Source of the DNA: Bacillota bacterium
GTDB lineage: Bacteria > Bacillota > Clostridia > Saccharofermentanales > Saccharofermentanaceae
DNA: 64,000 nucleotides
Reading direction: 5' to 3'
Assembly: GCA_023397475.1 (NCBI GenBank)
Contig: JAEWUD010000044.1
Span: 1-64,000 of the forward strand
Shown piece after piece: positions 43,916 to 52,231 of this stretch (its first letter is position 1; every line of letters begins with the position of its first letter). A program made the position numbers and the translations under genes. The notes beneath the pieces are model-generated. The model saw only the letters and a program-made list of their open reading frames with translations, was not told where the DNA came from and searched no databases.

Positions 43916-44101
43916 ATGGATAAGGATAAAATGCTCTGTCCCTGCAAAAAAGTAACCAAGGGCGATGTGCTCAAGGCGATGAAGAAGGGCGCTCACACCT
44001 TCAAGGCGGTCGAGAAAGAAACCGGCGCGGGCTCCAAGTGCGGCAAGTGCGAGAAGGATATCAAGAAATTCATCAAGAAGCACCTGGAGGATGTCGAATA
44101 G
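43916..44101 (+). CDS. BFD-like [2Fe-2S] small protein
   Basis: 61 residues, lysine-rich. Cys 8, Cys 10, Cys 42 and Cys 45 are spaced as in the bacterioferritin-associated ferredoxin (BFD-like) domain, C-x-C near the start and C-x2-C some 30 residues later. Such domains bind a 2Fe-2S cluster and pass electrons to or from partner proteins. AGAAGGAG precedes ATG 43916. The next frame starts 23 bp downstream. Confidence 0.8.
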   Translation: MDKDKMLCPCKKVTKGDVLKAMKKGAHTFKAVEKETGAGSKCGKCEKDIKKFIKKHLEDVE

Positions 44102-44124
44102 TCGAATCCGGAGGTATCGACCCC

Positions 44125-44355
44125 ATGGACGCGAAGCAGATAACATACGACCGCCTGAAGAAGATCGCCGGAGGGTTTACGACCTTGTTCGGCAAAAAAA
44201 TCCGCGCGAAAACCTGCCGGGGCGGTAAGAACATAGCTGTCCTCGATTCTCATGAGTTAAAAAGGTTTGTAATCCATTGCGATGCCTCCAATATAAATCT
44301 GTCAAAATTGTATCAAATGCAACTGTACAAAGACACGAGACTAATAATATTATAA
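44125..44355 (+). CDS. Small protein of unknown function, possibly chimeric
   Basis: 76 residues; no family recognised. ATG 44125 has GGAGG 10 nt upstream and the first half (ITYDRLKKIAGGFTTLFGKK) looks like real protein. From about residue 45 the codons become AT-rich and the tail (LSKLYQMQLYKDTRLIIL) looks arbitrary. The change of base use lies at about 44260, where the low-GC island begins, so the gene may be a truncated native gene fused to inserted DNA. Confidence 0.5.
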   Translation: MDAKQITYDRLKKIAGGFTTLFGKKIRAKTCRGGKNIAVLDSHELKRFVIHCDASNINLSKLYQMQLYKDTRLIIL

Positions 44356-44391
44356 TAAATAACGAAAATACATAAATCAAATTAGTTCTCC

Positions 44392-44423
44392 ATAGTCAAT
44401 AAATTTTATTGACTATTATTTTT
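44392..44423 (+). terminator. Strong terminator at the left edge of the AT-rich island
   Basis: ATAGTCAATAA (44392-44402) pairs perfectly with TTATTGACTAT (44406-44416) around a 3-nt loop, followed by TATTTTTT. Confidence 0.85.
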
Positions 44424-44496
44424 TCTTGACATATACTCGCATTATCTCTGGTTGACTTAGGAAGACCGCTGTAGAATTACCTATGAGGAGAGAAAA

Positions 44497-44835
44497 ATGA
44501 GAAACAGGAGAAGGTTTATTACTGTCTTGGTTGCACTTCTAGTTTTGTTTTCAATATCTATTCCAGCTCTAGGAGCATATGTATTTGCGCCTTCTACTAA
44601 GTTAGAAAGAGGCTTCTACAGATACAGTGGGTCAACGAAGCAGGAGCAGTTTAAGCAACAAGGATTGGCATTAGACGGAGATATAACTGCGGCAGTAGCC
44701 TGGACAACATCTAGCGGTTCCCTAGTGCGTCGGGGCAGTTACGTCTATATTAGTGACGGCACCTGGAAGACAATGACATCCGGTTGGGTAGATTATCCGA
44801 CAAGTTACACACCCGATGGTCTTTTAGCAAGATAA
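44497..44835 (+). CDS. Small secreted protein, candidate ABC-exported peptide
   Basis: 112 residues. A basic start (MRNRRRF) and a hydrophobic segment ending at ALGA give a clear Sec signal peptide with cleavage near residue 27. The mature 85 residues are Ser/Thr/Tyr/Gly rich (FYRYSGSTKQ, WTTSSGSLVRRGSYVYIS) with no Cys. No family is recognised; size, signal peptide and the adjacent FtsX-type exporter recall lactococcin 972-type bacteriocin loci, but the characteristic mature sequence of that family is not evident. GAGGAG lies 6 nt before ATG 44497. Low GC sets it apart from most of the window. Confidence 0.68.
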   Translation: MRNRRRFITVLVALLVLFSISIPALGAYVFAPSTKLERGFYRYSGSTKQEQFKQQGLALDGDITAAVAWTTSSGSLVRRGSYVYISDGTWKTMTSGWVDYPTSYTPDGLLAR

Positions 44836-44872
44836 TCTTACTATTTGAATCTAGATACCAGAGGATAACGAA

Positions 44873-46027
44873 ATGAGAACGCTTCACCTCTACAGCAGGT
44901 TTTCCGCCTTCATACTTTTCTTCTTCATGAGCTTTTTGCCGTTCTTTTTTCTGGGAATTGATGCAGAGTATAATCTCAACCAGCAGATTGATCGAGGATT
45001 TATTTCCAGGAATGCTATTTTTTTTACATTAGACTTGGGTCAGGAAACGCGTTCTCAGCTTGTTCAATGTGAAACGGAAGAAGAAGCGCAAGCCTTAATT
45101 GAGGCATTAGAAGCGCAGAATGATTCGGAGACGAATTCAATAGTTTTGCCCGACAATCAATATGGTGAGAACGGATTAACCGATATAGAGACGATTCTAT
45201 CGTCAGGTGGTTCCGATTACTTCGCAGCCGTTCATACGGGACAAGGCCGGTATGTGTATTACTCGGGGAAAGCAATGTTGCCGCCCTTATTGGAGGGTCG
45301 CTTTTTTGCCTCGGATGAATGTTTGAGCCGTGAGCCGATGGCTGTAATCGGCAAAGATTTTATGAATCAGACATTCATCGAAGACGGTACAGAATACATC
45401 TATTTAGATGGTCTGATGTGCAAGGTGATCGGCATTTCCGGTACCGCGCATGAATCAACGATTGATGAGGTTTATTTTATCAACTTGGGAGCGGTTTCAC
45501 CGAAACAGCAAATCGGTCGATATTATGTGGATGGAGACATGGATTTATCCAATGTTTTCGAGAGTATTCAGCTCATGTCCTTAGATCAACTTCAAATCTC
45601 GATGCGAGAACTGGATTTGCCAATGACGTTTACCGACGCTGTGACCGGTGATGTCTATCTGAAGACATATTTGAAAGCTGTTGTCGCCTTGTTGCTTATT
45701 TTTATTTACCTGAGCATCTTGAGCCAGGCTCTTTCCGCAGAGAGACGCAAGATCGGGATATTGAAAGTCGTCGGGATCAGCACAAGAAATGTGAGTATGA
45801 GGGTGCACTGGCCTTTGCTGGCTTGGGGGGCTTCCGGTATCTTATTGACATTTCTGGCAGGCGGGATATTCGTATGGATCAATTATTTTGCCTTGCCGCA
45901 ATCCGAGGCAATTGGGCTTCTTTTTACTTGTGGTGTAATGAATTGTGCGTTACTAGGGATATGGATGGTGTTGTTTGATTTTTTTGATCGCCGCACGGAT
46001 TTGCGAGAGGTGACCCAACAGTGTTGA
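44873..46027 (+). CDS. FtsX/MacB-like ABC permease, first subunit
   Basis: 384 residues. One membrane segment at the N-terminus (FILFFFMSFLPFFFLG), a large extracellular part of about 230 residues (MacB periplasmic core type, including AVIGKDFMNQTF), then three segments from about residue 265, with ERRKIGILKVVGISTRNV in the cytoplasmic loop that marks FtsX-family permeases. It overlaps the second permease by 7 nt. With that protein and the ATPase at 47303 it should form a mechanotransmission-type ABC complex that moves or releases a peptide or lipid rather than a general solute. Confidence 0.8.
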   Translation: MRTLHLYSRFSAFILFFFMSFLPFFFLGIDAEYNLNQQIDRGFISRNAIFFTLDLGQETRSQLVQCETEEEAQALIEALEAQNDSETNSIVLPDNQYGENGLTDIETILSSGGSDYFAAVHTGQGRYVYYSGKAMLPPLLEGRFFASDECLSREPMAVIGKDFMNQTFIEDGTEYIYLDGLMCKVIGISGTAHESTIDEVYFINLGAVSPKQQIGRYYVDGDMDLSNVFESIQLMSLDQLQISMRELDLPMTFTDAVTGDVYLKTYLKAVVALLLIFIYLSILSQALSAERRKIGILKVVGISTRNVSMRVHWPLLAWGASGILLTFLAGGIFVWINYFALPQSEAIGLLFTCGVMNCALLGIWMVLFDFFDRRTDLREVTQQC

Positions 46028-47262
46028 GATTTTTCTATAAGAATATGAATCGAACACTCATCACATATTGGAAGACAAATCTGCTTATTTTGGCAGACCT
46101 GATTCTATGTGCTTTGATGATCTTTATTATGCTTCAGAATTATTCTTTTGCGTCGGAAGAATACCGTCGATATTATCGAACTGAAGAACTAGCTCAGAAA
46201 TATTCGATTTTTTCGCTATATGATAAAGAGCAAGGAGATCCCTTTGATACAAATTCACAGATGTACGAGATAACTATGCAGGTCAAGGAAGATATAGAGA
46301 ATAGCAACTTATGGACACCCTATTACCATCTGTTGTGCTACTTTCCTCGTGATATATTTGTCGATGATCTTCCGAGAGATTTTGAAGCTCAGTATGCGGC
46401 CATGTTTCAGCAGGCACCCGGAGATACGGATATTGGTGCCTTCATGTTTTCAGAGCACTTAATGACAATGCAAAATATTCATGTTCAAGAAGGGCGAACA
46501 TTTACAAAGGATGACTATTTAACCGGAGGAGAAACATGTGCAATCCTCATGGGGAATGACTTCATGCCATACTATGACGTTGGGGATATCATTGTTTACA
46601 GGGATCGAGAGGCCGAAGTCGTCGGATTTCTAGAGGATAATTCCTTTCTGGAAATCGACGAACTAGATATGTGTAATTTGGATAGATATATAGTTATCCC
46701 TAGAATGTTTTTCTTGGATGATAATGAATCGAACAAAGAAGATTCCTTTCTCTTAATAAATGCAGGAATCCTATCGCTAAAGGACCCTAAGACCGATGTT
46801 CAAGAAGAAATTAATAAGATTACGTCAAAATACGGATGGCATCCTATACAATGCACTCCGTTTGATGGATCTGCATATAGTAATACAGGAATCGTCAGTC
46901 AGAAGAACATCGCGCTGCTATTATTTCTAGCCACCGTATCCGGTCTTCTGTGCCTTGTCGCGCTGAGTAATATTCTTTACAAGCGTACGATGAAGGAGCG
47001 ACCGACGCATTGTACGATGCTCCTATCCGGTATCCCTCTCTGGAAAATCAATCTATCGTTGATCATCGAAATGGCATTCTGGACGGGAATTGCCATGATA
47101 CCGGTGGTAACCTTGTCCTACTATGAATTCGGTCAGATGTTTGTCTCGCCATTGTACATACTGGGATTTGTAGCACTGATTGTTTTGCTATCAATGGTTC
47201 CGATATTCATTCTAAACGGGAAAACGAATCTGGATGTGTTTATGCGAAGTCGAAATGAATAA
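46021..47262 (+). CDS. FtsX/MacB-like ABC permease, second subunit
   Basis: 413 residues. Same topology as its neighbour: an N-terminal segment (LLILADLILCALMIFIML), an extracellular part with the strands EVVGFLEDNSFLEIDELDM, and three C-terminal membrane segments. The loop KRTMKERPTHCTMLLSGIPL corresponds to the FtsX-type coupling loop. The start is a GTG at 46021 (TTG at the next codon is an alternative), overlapping the preceding gene. AT-rich codons persist to about 47270. Confidence 0.78.
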   Translation: MLRFFYKNMNRTLITYWKTNLLILADLILCALMIFIMLQNYSFASEEYRRYYRTEELAQKYSIFSLYDKEQGDPFDTNSQMYEITMQVKEDIENSNLWTPYYHLLCYFPRDIFVDDLPRDFEAQYAAMFQQAPGDTDIGAFMFSEHLMTMQNIHVQEGRTFTKDDYLTGGETCAILMGNDFMPYYDVGDIIVYRDREAEVVGFLEDNSFLEIDELDMCNLDRYIVIPRMFFLDDNESNKEDSFLLINAGILSLKDPKTDVQEEINKITSKYGWHPIQCTPFDGSAYSNTGIVSQKNIALLLFLATVSGLLCLVALSNILYKRTMKERPTHCTMLLSGIPLWKINLSLIIEMAFWTGIAMIPVVTLSYYEFGQMFVSPLYILGFVALIVLLSMVPIFILNGKTNLDVFMRSRNE

Positions 47263-47302
47263 TTGGATTCTTATGCATTGTAGATTGTGAAGGAGTAAAG
47301 TC

Positions 47303-47956
47303 ATGGCGCTGCTGAAGTTGAACCATTTATCGAAAAGTTACGGAAAAGATGAACGCAAGACGGTGGTGCTTGACCGTCTGGATCTGTCTATTGAAGAAGG
47401 CGAGATGCTTGCTGTCATGGGAAAAAGCGGATCAGGAAAAACGACTCTCCTCAACATTATTGCAGGTATCGATTATCTGGATGATGGGGAGTATGTATTT
47501 CAAGACGCACCGGTCCGCCTTCGAAAAACCTCGGATGGCGTTCGTTTTCGACGTAACCGAATTGGCATCATCGTCCAACACTTTGCATTGGTTAACGACT
47601 TTACCGTATATGATAATGTTGAAATGGGGTTATGGGAAACCAAGATGTCTCAGAAGGATCGCCGCATCCGAACCATGGAAATACTCGATCAACTTGACAT
47701 TCGATCCCTCGCCAATCGATATCCCCCGGAGCTCTCCGGCGGAGAGAAACAGCGAACGGCCATCGGGCGTGCTATTGTGGGCAAGCCTAGCCTCGTCTTG
47801 GCGGATGAGCCGACCGGCGCGCTGGACGATCAGACCGAGCACAATATCATGGATATTCTGACGAAGCTCAACCAAGACGGAACGACGATGATGATCATTA
47901 CGCATGACGAAGACATTGCCAAGCGTTGTACAAGAGTCGTTAAACTCACGAAGTAA
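47303..47956 (+). CDS. ABC transporter ATP-binding protein, LolD/MacB type
   Basis: 217 residues. Walker A is GKSGSGKTT, the signature is LSGGEKQRTAIGRAI, Walker B is LVLADEPTGALDDQ and the switch His is in MIITHDEDIA. Spacing and length match the small ATPases that work with FtsX-type permeases. Start 47303 has AAGGAG upstream. Its base composition is closer to the host than the two permease genes, so the right edge of the island is blurred. Confidence 0.9.
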   Translation: MALLKLNHLSKSYGKDERKTVVLDRLDLSIEEGEMLAVMGKSGSGKTTLLNIIAGIDYLDDGEYVFQDAPVRLRKTSDGVRFRRNRIGIIVQHFALVNDFTVYDNVEMGLWETKMSQKDRRIRTMEILDQLDIRSLANRYPPELSGGEKQRTAIGRAIVGKPSLVLADEPTGALDDQTEHNIMDILTKLNQDGTTMMIITHDEDIAKRCTRVVKLTK

Positions 47957-48049
47957 ATGCCTTTATGACCATTTTTTGGAAACGAGTTTATCGTATTTCT
48001 CCTGTGAGAAGCTCCCTCGGCAGGATTGAATCTTGCAAATCATTTTAAG

Positions 48050-48079
48050 CCGCGCTACCCTTGACAAAGGATAGCGCGG
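48050..48079. terminator. 13-bp stem-loop after the island's ATPase gene
   Basis: CCGCGCTACCCTT (48050-48062) pairs with AAGGATAGCGCGG (48067-48079) with a single mismatch and a 4-nt loop. No T-run follows, so it may be a processing or attenuating structure. It ends only 9 bp before the next start codon. Confidence 0.65.
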
Positions 48080-48088
48080 TACTAAAAG

Positions 48089-48613
48089 ATGGACGATAAA
48101 CTTTTCGCGATGATCCCCAGAAGGAAGTCTTTCCATACATTCAATAGCGAAATGCACCTGTCCGCGGATGAACTTGCCGCGGTCGAGTCGCGCATCGGAG
48201 AATTGATTCCGCTCGAACCATCGATACAAACGGCAATTCGCATTGTCGCGCGCGAAGAGACGAACTGCAAGACCGGTGAATACTGCGTTCTCTTCTACAG
48301 CGAGAGCAAGGAATATGCGCTTTATAATGCGGGATATATGCTGGAGCAGCTCGATCTCTGGCTCGTCTCGCAAAATATCGGCACCTGCTGGTACGGGATG
48401 TCACGTCCGAAGCAGAAGACCTATCAGGGCCTTCCCTTCGTGATCATGCTCGTCACGAAGGTCTCCTACTATAACCGCATCGATATCGGGATTTTCCTTC
48501 TGTTCCTTACACTCAGCCTGCGCGAGAAGAATCTTGCGTTCGATATCAAGCTTCTTTCCGACGCGTCGGAGGGGCAGGAGAATCATATCGCCCGCATTGA
48601 AATCCGCAGATAG
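48089..48613 (+). CDS. Nitroreductase-family protein, probably internally shortened
   Basis: 174 residues, against about 200-260 for its relatives. The opening IPRRKSFHTF, the middle block YNAGYMLEQLDLWLVSQNIG followed by TCWYGM, and GLPFVIMLV are typical of FMN-binding nitroreductases of the TM1586 type. The sequence then passes directly to YYNRIDIGIFLLFL, which resembles the C-terminal part of those proteins, so the region in between seems to be missing without loss of frame. No strong ribosome site precedes ATG 48089. The shortened protein may not be functional. Confidence 0.6.
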   Translation: MDDKLFAMIPRRKSFHTFNSEMHLSADELAAVESRIGELIPLEPSIQTAIRIVAREETNCKTGEYCVLFYSESKEYALYNAGYMLEQLDLWLVSQNIGTCWYGMSRPKQKTYQGLPFVIMLVTKVSYYNRIDIGIFLLFLTLSLREKNLAFDIKLLSDASEGQENHIARIEIRR

Positions 48614-48624
48614 GGGGAGCTGCT

Positions 48625-48696
48625 ATGTGTCTGATCTGTGACCGCATCCCTACAAGGACTGTAAGTGTTCTCCGAAGGTCTGGTCTGTTACGATGA
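48625..48696 (+). CDS. 23-codon frame before the Bce-type operon (leader or gene stub)
   Basis: GGGGGAG lies 7 nt before ATG 48625; the frame reads MCLICDRIPTRTVSVLRRSG and stops at 48696. The beginning resembles the N-terminus of HIT-like proteins (MCLICERI), suggesting a truncated gene. Alternatively it is a leader peptide of the ABC operon, whose ribosome site follows within 10 nt. The stem CTGTTA-N6-TAACAG (48685-48702) overlaps its stop. Confidence 0.35.
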   Translation: MCLICDRIPTRTVSVLRRSGLLR

Positions 48697-48718
48697 TAAC
48701 AGTCACAGGAGGTAGCGT

Positions 48719-49498
48719 ATGGAGATGCATAAACGTCTGGTTGTCGAGAATGTGGAGAAGGTGTACGGAGTCGGCGACGCCGGAACCAAGGCCTTGCGCG
48801 GGATCAGTTTCGATGTGATCGAGGGCGAATTCCTCGGCATCATGGGTGCGAGCGGATCCGGCAAGACGACGCTTCTCAACTGCATCGCTACGATGATTCG
48901 CCCGACGAAGGGCAGGATTCTTCTGGACGGCAAGGATATCACGACCTATAAGGGCGGCGAGCTTGCGAAATACCGCGGTCACGAGATTGGATATCTTTTT
49001 CAGGAATTCGAACTTCTGGATAATCTTACGGCCGCGGAGAATATTCTTCTTCCGCCGGCTCTGCATGGAGTAACCGGCAAGGATGCCGCATCGTCGCTGC
49101 ATAAGCTCGCGGAGCACTTCGATATTCTCGATGTGCTCGAGAAGTTTCCTTCACAGATGTCCGGCGGGCAGAAGCAACGCGTCGCCGCGGCGCGGGCGCT
49201 GATCTCCGATCCGCGTATTGTACTGGCGGATGAACCAACGGGAGCTTTGGACAGCCACAGCGCGAAGGTTCTCATGGATCGGCTTTCAGAACTTCGCATA
49301 ATGGATAAGAAGACCATACTCATGGTCACGCACGACGCGATTGTCGCGAGCTACTGCACCCGGATTCTCTTCATCCGGGACGGTCAGAGCTTTCACGAAC
49401 TCCGCCGCGATCCGGATCGCGAGAGTTCGGAGATTTTTTACGAGCGCATTGTGACGTTCCTGGCCCGTATGGGGGGAGGAAGCGCGCATGTTCTTTAA
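48719..49498 (+). CDS. Bce-type ABC transporter ATP-binding protein
   Basis: 259 residues. Walker A is GASGSGKTT, the signature is MSGGQKQRVAAARAL, Walker B is IVLADEPTGALDSH and the switch His is in MVTHDAIVAS. With the 690-residue permease next to it and the two-component genes after that, the arrangement is that of BceAB-type modules that remove peptide antibiotics from their lipid targets. AGGAGG precedes ATG 48719. It overlaps the permease gene by 11 nt. Confidence 0.9.
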   Translation: MEMHKRLVVENVEKVYGVGDAGTKALRGISFDVIEGEFLGIMGASGSGKTTLLNCIATMIRPTKGRILLDGKDITTYKGGELAKYRGHEIGYLFQEFELLDNLTAAENILLPPALHGVTGKDAASSLHKLAEHFDILDVLEKFPSQMSGGQKQRVAAARALISDPRIVLADEPTGALDSHSAKVLMDRLSELRIMDKKTILMVTHDAIVASYCTRILFIRDGQSFHELRRDPDRESSEIFYERIVTFLARMGGGSAHVL

Positions 49499-51560
49499 GC
49501 AGCTCCGCCGTAACGCCCGGAAGAATCGGAAGGATAACGGTCTCTTCTTCGGCTCTTTGACGATTGCGATCGTCGCCTTCTACACGCTGTTATCTCTGGA
49601 TTCTCAGGATGTCATGATCTTCTTGCAACAAATGGAAAGTGACGCGATTGCGAAACTCTTCACACTGATTCCGATCGTCTATTGCGTCTCGCTGTTCTTC
49701 GTGTTTTTCCTCGTATACTTCGCCTGCAAATATCAGGTGGATAACCGCCGGCGAGAGTTTGGCCTTTATCTGATGATGGGGATGAAGCGATCACGGATGT
49801 TTCTGATGCTTATCGGCGAGACCCTCTGGAATAGCCTTATTTCCCTCGCGATCGGTCTCCCGGTCGCGCTTCTTTTGACGGAATCGATCAGCCTCCTGAC
49901 GGCTCGTGTGATCGGCCTCGGAATTCTCGGACATCGTATCACCTTGTCACTGCCGGCATTTCTTGGCACAGTCGGTGGATTTCTTCTGGTACAGATCCTT
50001 TCGATGCTAATAATTATCTTCTCTCTGGCGCGAAAAGAACCGCTGGATCTGCTTCGTTCCGATGCCGAGACCCGGCAGAGAGTATCGAAAAAGGCTCCTA
50101 CGCGGCACAGCCTGATTCCCGGAATCCTTCTTCTGTGCTTCGCATATTATTTGGGGCTTACATCCTTCTCGCAATTTGATTTAGCGTTAACGGGCCTTCT
50201 CATCGTATCCGGCGCGCTGGGGACCTTTCTGGTTTTTCGCGGAATCGGAGCCGCGATCGGTCGCCGGATTCAACAGGCCGGTCCGAACCGCTCGGGATTA
50301 TTTACCTTTACCGGCAGACAAATTCAAGAGAGTATCATATACCGTCACAAAGTATTGGCTGTATCGTCACTTCTACTGACGGTGGGAATCGCATGTCTTT
50401 CTTATGGCGTGTCCGTTTCCGCAGGACTCCGGTCAACTTCGCAAAGGTCGGTCGACGCGACGATCATGGCATCGGAAAGTGAAGTGGATGCACTTTTCGA
50501 TGAGGATAGCCTAGATTCCATCATCAAGGACAGAGCTCGTATGAAGCTCGCGATGATGGATGATCGAAAAGCCTTGCAGGGGACTGTGCCATTTTCCTGG
50601 AGGGATGTGTATAACTATGTCAAAGCCAACTACGAGAAACCGTTTTTCGAGAATCTCAGAACGTCCGTCTTTCGCCATAATGGCGACCTTGTGGAAACGC
50701 CCTTTCTGGTTTCCCTGGACAGCTTCAACGCGATCTTGCGTGCGGGCGGCAAACCGGAGATTCAGTTAGGAGATCACGAGGTTGTTTTCTATAGTGCACT
50801 AGTATCGGATGACCAGATCGCCGCACTTGAGGCGGCTTTCCAAGCAAATAACCCGGTCTACATCGACGGAGAGCTGTATGCGGTACAACCGGAAACCTAC
50901 AAGGAGAACCTCGTGGCGGATCGCTCGATTACGCCGATGTATGCACTGATTGTTCCGGAAGAGGTATACAATCGGCTCGCGAGGACAGACGAAACCGAGT
51001 ATTGGAATCTGTTTCTCCGGGACGAAGTTGTCGAACGCGATGGATTAATGCAGGCTGTGGCGGCTCTCACGGAAGAGCTGAGAGGAACCGGCCTTGATTA
51101 TGAGACCTATCTCTCCGGATTCGGCAGGAATCTTTTTAATGCCGTGGCGGGTAGCTATCTGATGATTTACCTTGGGGTTTTGTTCACATTAATTGCGAAC
51201 ACGGTGATTTCGATTGGATTTCTCATGCGCCAGCGAGAGAATCAGCGGCGTTTCCTGACGCTGCATATGCTCGGAGCCGAGACGGAAGCGCTCTGTCATT
51301 CGACAAAGACGCAAGCTCGATACTACTTCGGAGTCATCAATGTGATTGCGGCAATCAGTGGGGCTTTCGGCATCGCGACATTGTTCACTTCCATCCTGCG
51401 GCTTCCCGTAGAAACACCTCCGGAGGTAGTCTTTGGATTAGGAGTCGCGACTTTTCTCGCATACCTTGTGATAGAATTCATTTATCTTCGTGTCGTGGAA
51501 CACATCGGGTGCAAGCAAGTCCGGTCGTTCTGTGAACTCGCCGGGAGGGATGAGACATAA
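49488..51560 (+). CDS. Bce-type ABC transporter permease
   Basis: 690 residues, the length of BceB proteins. About ten membrane segments, with one extracellular domain of some 220 residues between segments 7 and 8 (from about residue 315), which in the family binds the antibiotic and passes the signal to the sensor kinase. Family stretches include FFGSLTIAIVAFYTLLSLDS, EFGLYLMMGMKRSRMF and MRQRENQRRFLTLHMLGAET. The frame ends in TAA at 51558-51560, overlapping the first codons of the response regulator. Confidence 0.9.
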   Translation: MFFKQLRRNARKNRKDNGLFFGSLTIAIVAFYTLLSLDSQDVMIFLQQMESDAIAKLFTLIPIVYCVSLFFVFFLVYFACKYQVDNRRREFGLYLMMGMKRSRMFLMLIGETLWNSLISLAIGLPVALLLTESISLLTARVIGLGILGHRITLSLPAFLGTVGGFLLVQILSMLIIIFSLARKEPLDLLRSDAETRQRVSKKAPTRHSLIPGILLLCFAYYLGLTSFSQFDLALTGLLIVSGALGTFLVFRGIGAAIGRRIQQAGPNRSGLFTFTGRQIQESIIYRHKVLAVSSLLLTVGIACLSYGVSVSAGLRSTSQRSVDATIMASESEVDALFDEDSLDSIIKDRARMKLAMMDDRKALQGTVPFSWRDVYNYVKANYEKPFFENLRTSVFRHNGDLVETPFLVSLDSFNAILRAGGKPEIQLGDHEVVFYSALVSDDQIAALEAAFQANNPVYIDGELYAVQPETYKENLVADRSITPMYALIVPEEVYNRLARTDETEYWNLFLRDEVVERDGLMQAVAALTEELRGTGLDYETYLSGFGRNLFNAVAGSYLMIYLGVLFTLIANTVISIGFLMRQRENQRRFLTLHMLGAETEALCHSTKTQARYYFGVINVIAAISGAFGIATLFTSILRLPVETPPEVVFGLGVATFLAYLVIEFIYLRVVEHIGCKQVRSFCELAGRDET

Positions 51561-52231
51561 GACAGATTCTGATCGTTGAGGATGATCCGTTTCTTCGGGA
51601 GGAACTGGTGACGACCTTCGAGCGCCGGGGCTTCGCAGCCCGTGGTATCACGCGCTTCGATTCTGCCCTCGAGGAGATTCTCTCGGCCTCACCCGACCTT
51701 CTCATCCTCGATGTTAATCTGCCGGGCGGATCCGGTTATACCCTCTGCCGACAGTTGAAGGCCCGGGTCACGTTCCCGATTCTGATCCTGACGTCGCGGG
51801 ATACCATTGAGGATGAGATCACCGCTCTTGGTCTCGGCGCCGACGACTTCCTCCCGAAACCCTGTCACCCGGAGCGCCTGATCGCGCGCGTCGAACGCCT
51901 TCTCGAAACCTATCGACGCGTACCGGCCTATCTGAAAGCGGAAGACCTCCTCTACGATCCCGATGCGTACAAGCTGATGCGTGATGAATCCTTCGTAATT
52001 CTTACGGAGACGGAAGGGAACATTCTCCGCGTTCTCCTTGAGAACTACGGCGAGACGATTCCCACACAGAGCCTAATCACACAGGTGTGGGGGGATGCGG
52101 AACATGTCGACGAGAATATCCTGTCGGTCAACCTAACCCGTCTTCGCAAGAGCCTGGATGTCGTAGGTGTTCGCAGTTATCTTCAGAACGATCGCGGCAG
52201 AGGATATAGATTTACGGGGGACACAGTATGA
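51557..52231 (+). CDS. OmpR-family response regulator lacking a canonical start codon
   Basis: 224 residues if translation starts at the ATA at 51557. The receiver domain reads RQILIVEDDPFLREELV, with phosphorylated Asp 52 in LILDVNLPGG, Ser in LTSRD and Lys in LPKPCHP. The C-terminal winged helix ends in RGRGYRFTGD. The first in-frame ATG, GTG or TTG is a GTG at 51608, which would remove the first strand and the acidic pair needed for phosphorylation. GGGAGG lies 8 nt before ATA 51557, exactly where the start is expected, so an ATA start, or an ATG changed to ATA, is likely. It pairs with the kinase downstream. Confidence 0.8.
   Translation: MRQILIVEDDPFLREELVTTFERRGFAARGITRFDSALEEILSASPDLLILDVNLPGGSGYTLCRQLKARVTFPILILTSRDTIEDEITALGLGADDFLPKPCHPERLIARVERLLETYRRVPAYLKAEDLLYDPDAYKLMRDESFVILTETEGNILRVLLENYGETIPTQSLITQVWGDAEHVDENILSVNLTRLRKSLDVVGVRSYLQNDRGRGYRFTGDTV

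Noticed and set aside
44497..44835. Lactococcin 972-family bacteriocin
   Set aside because: Size and context fit, but the characteristic mature sequence of that family is not evident, so only a candidate secreted peptide is called.
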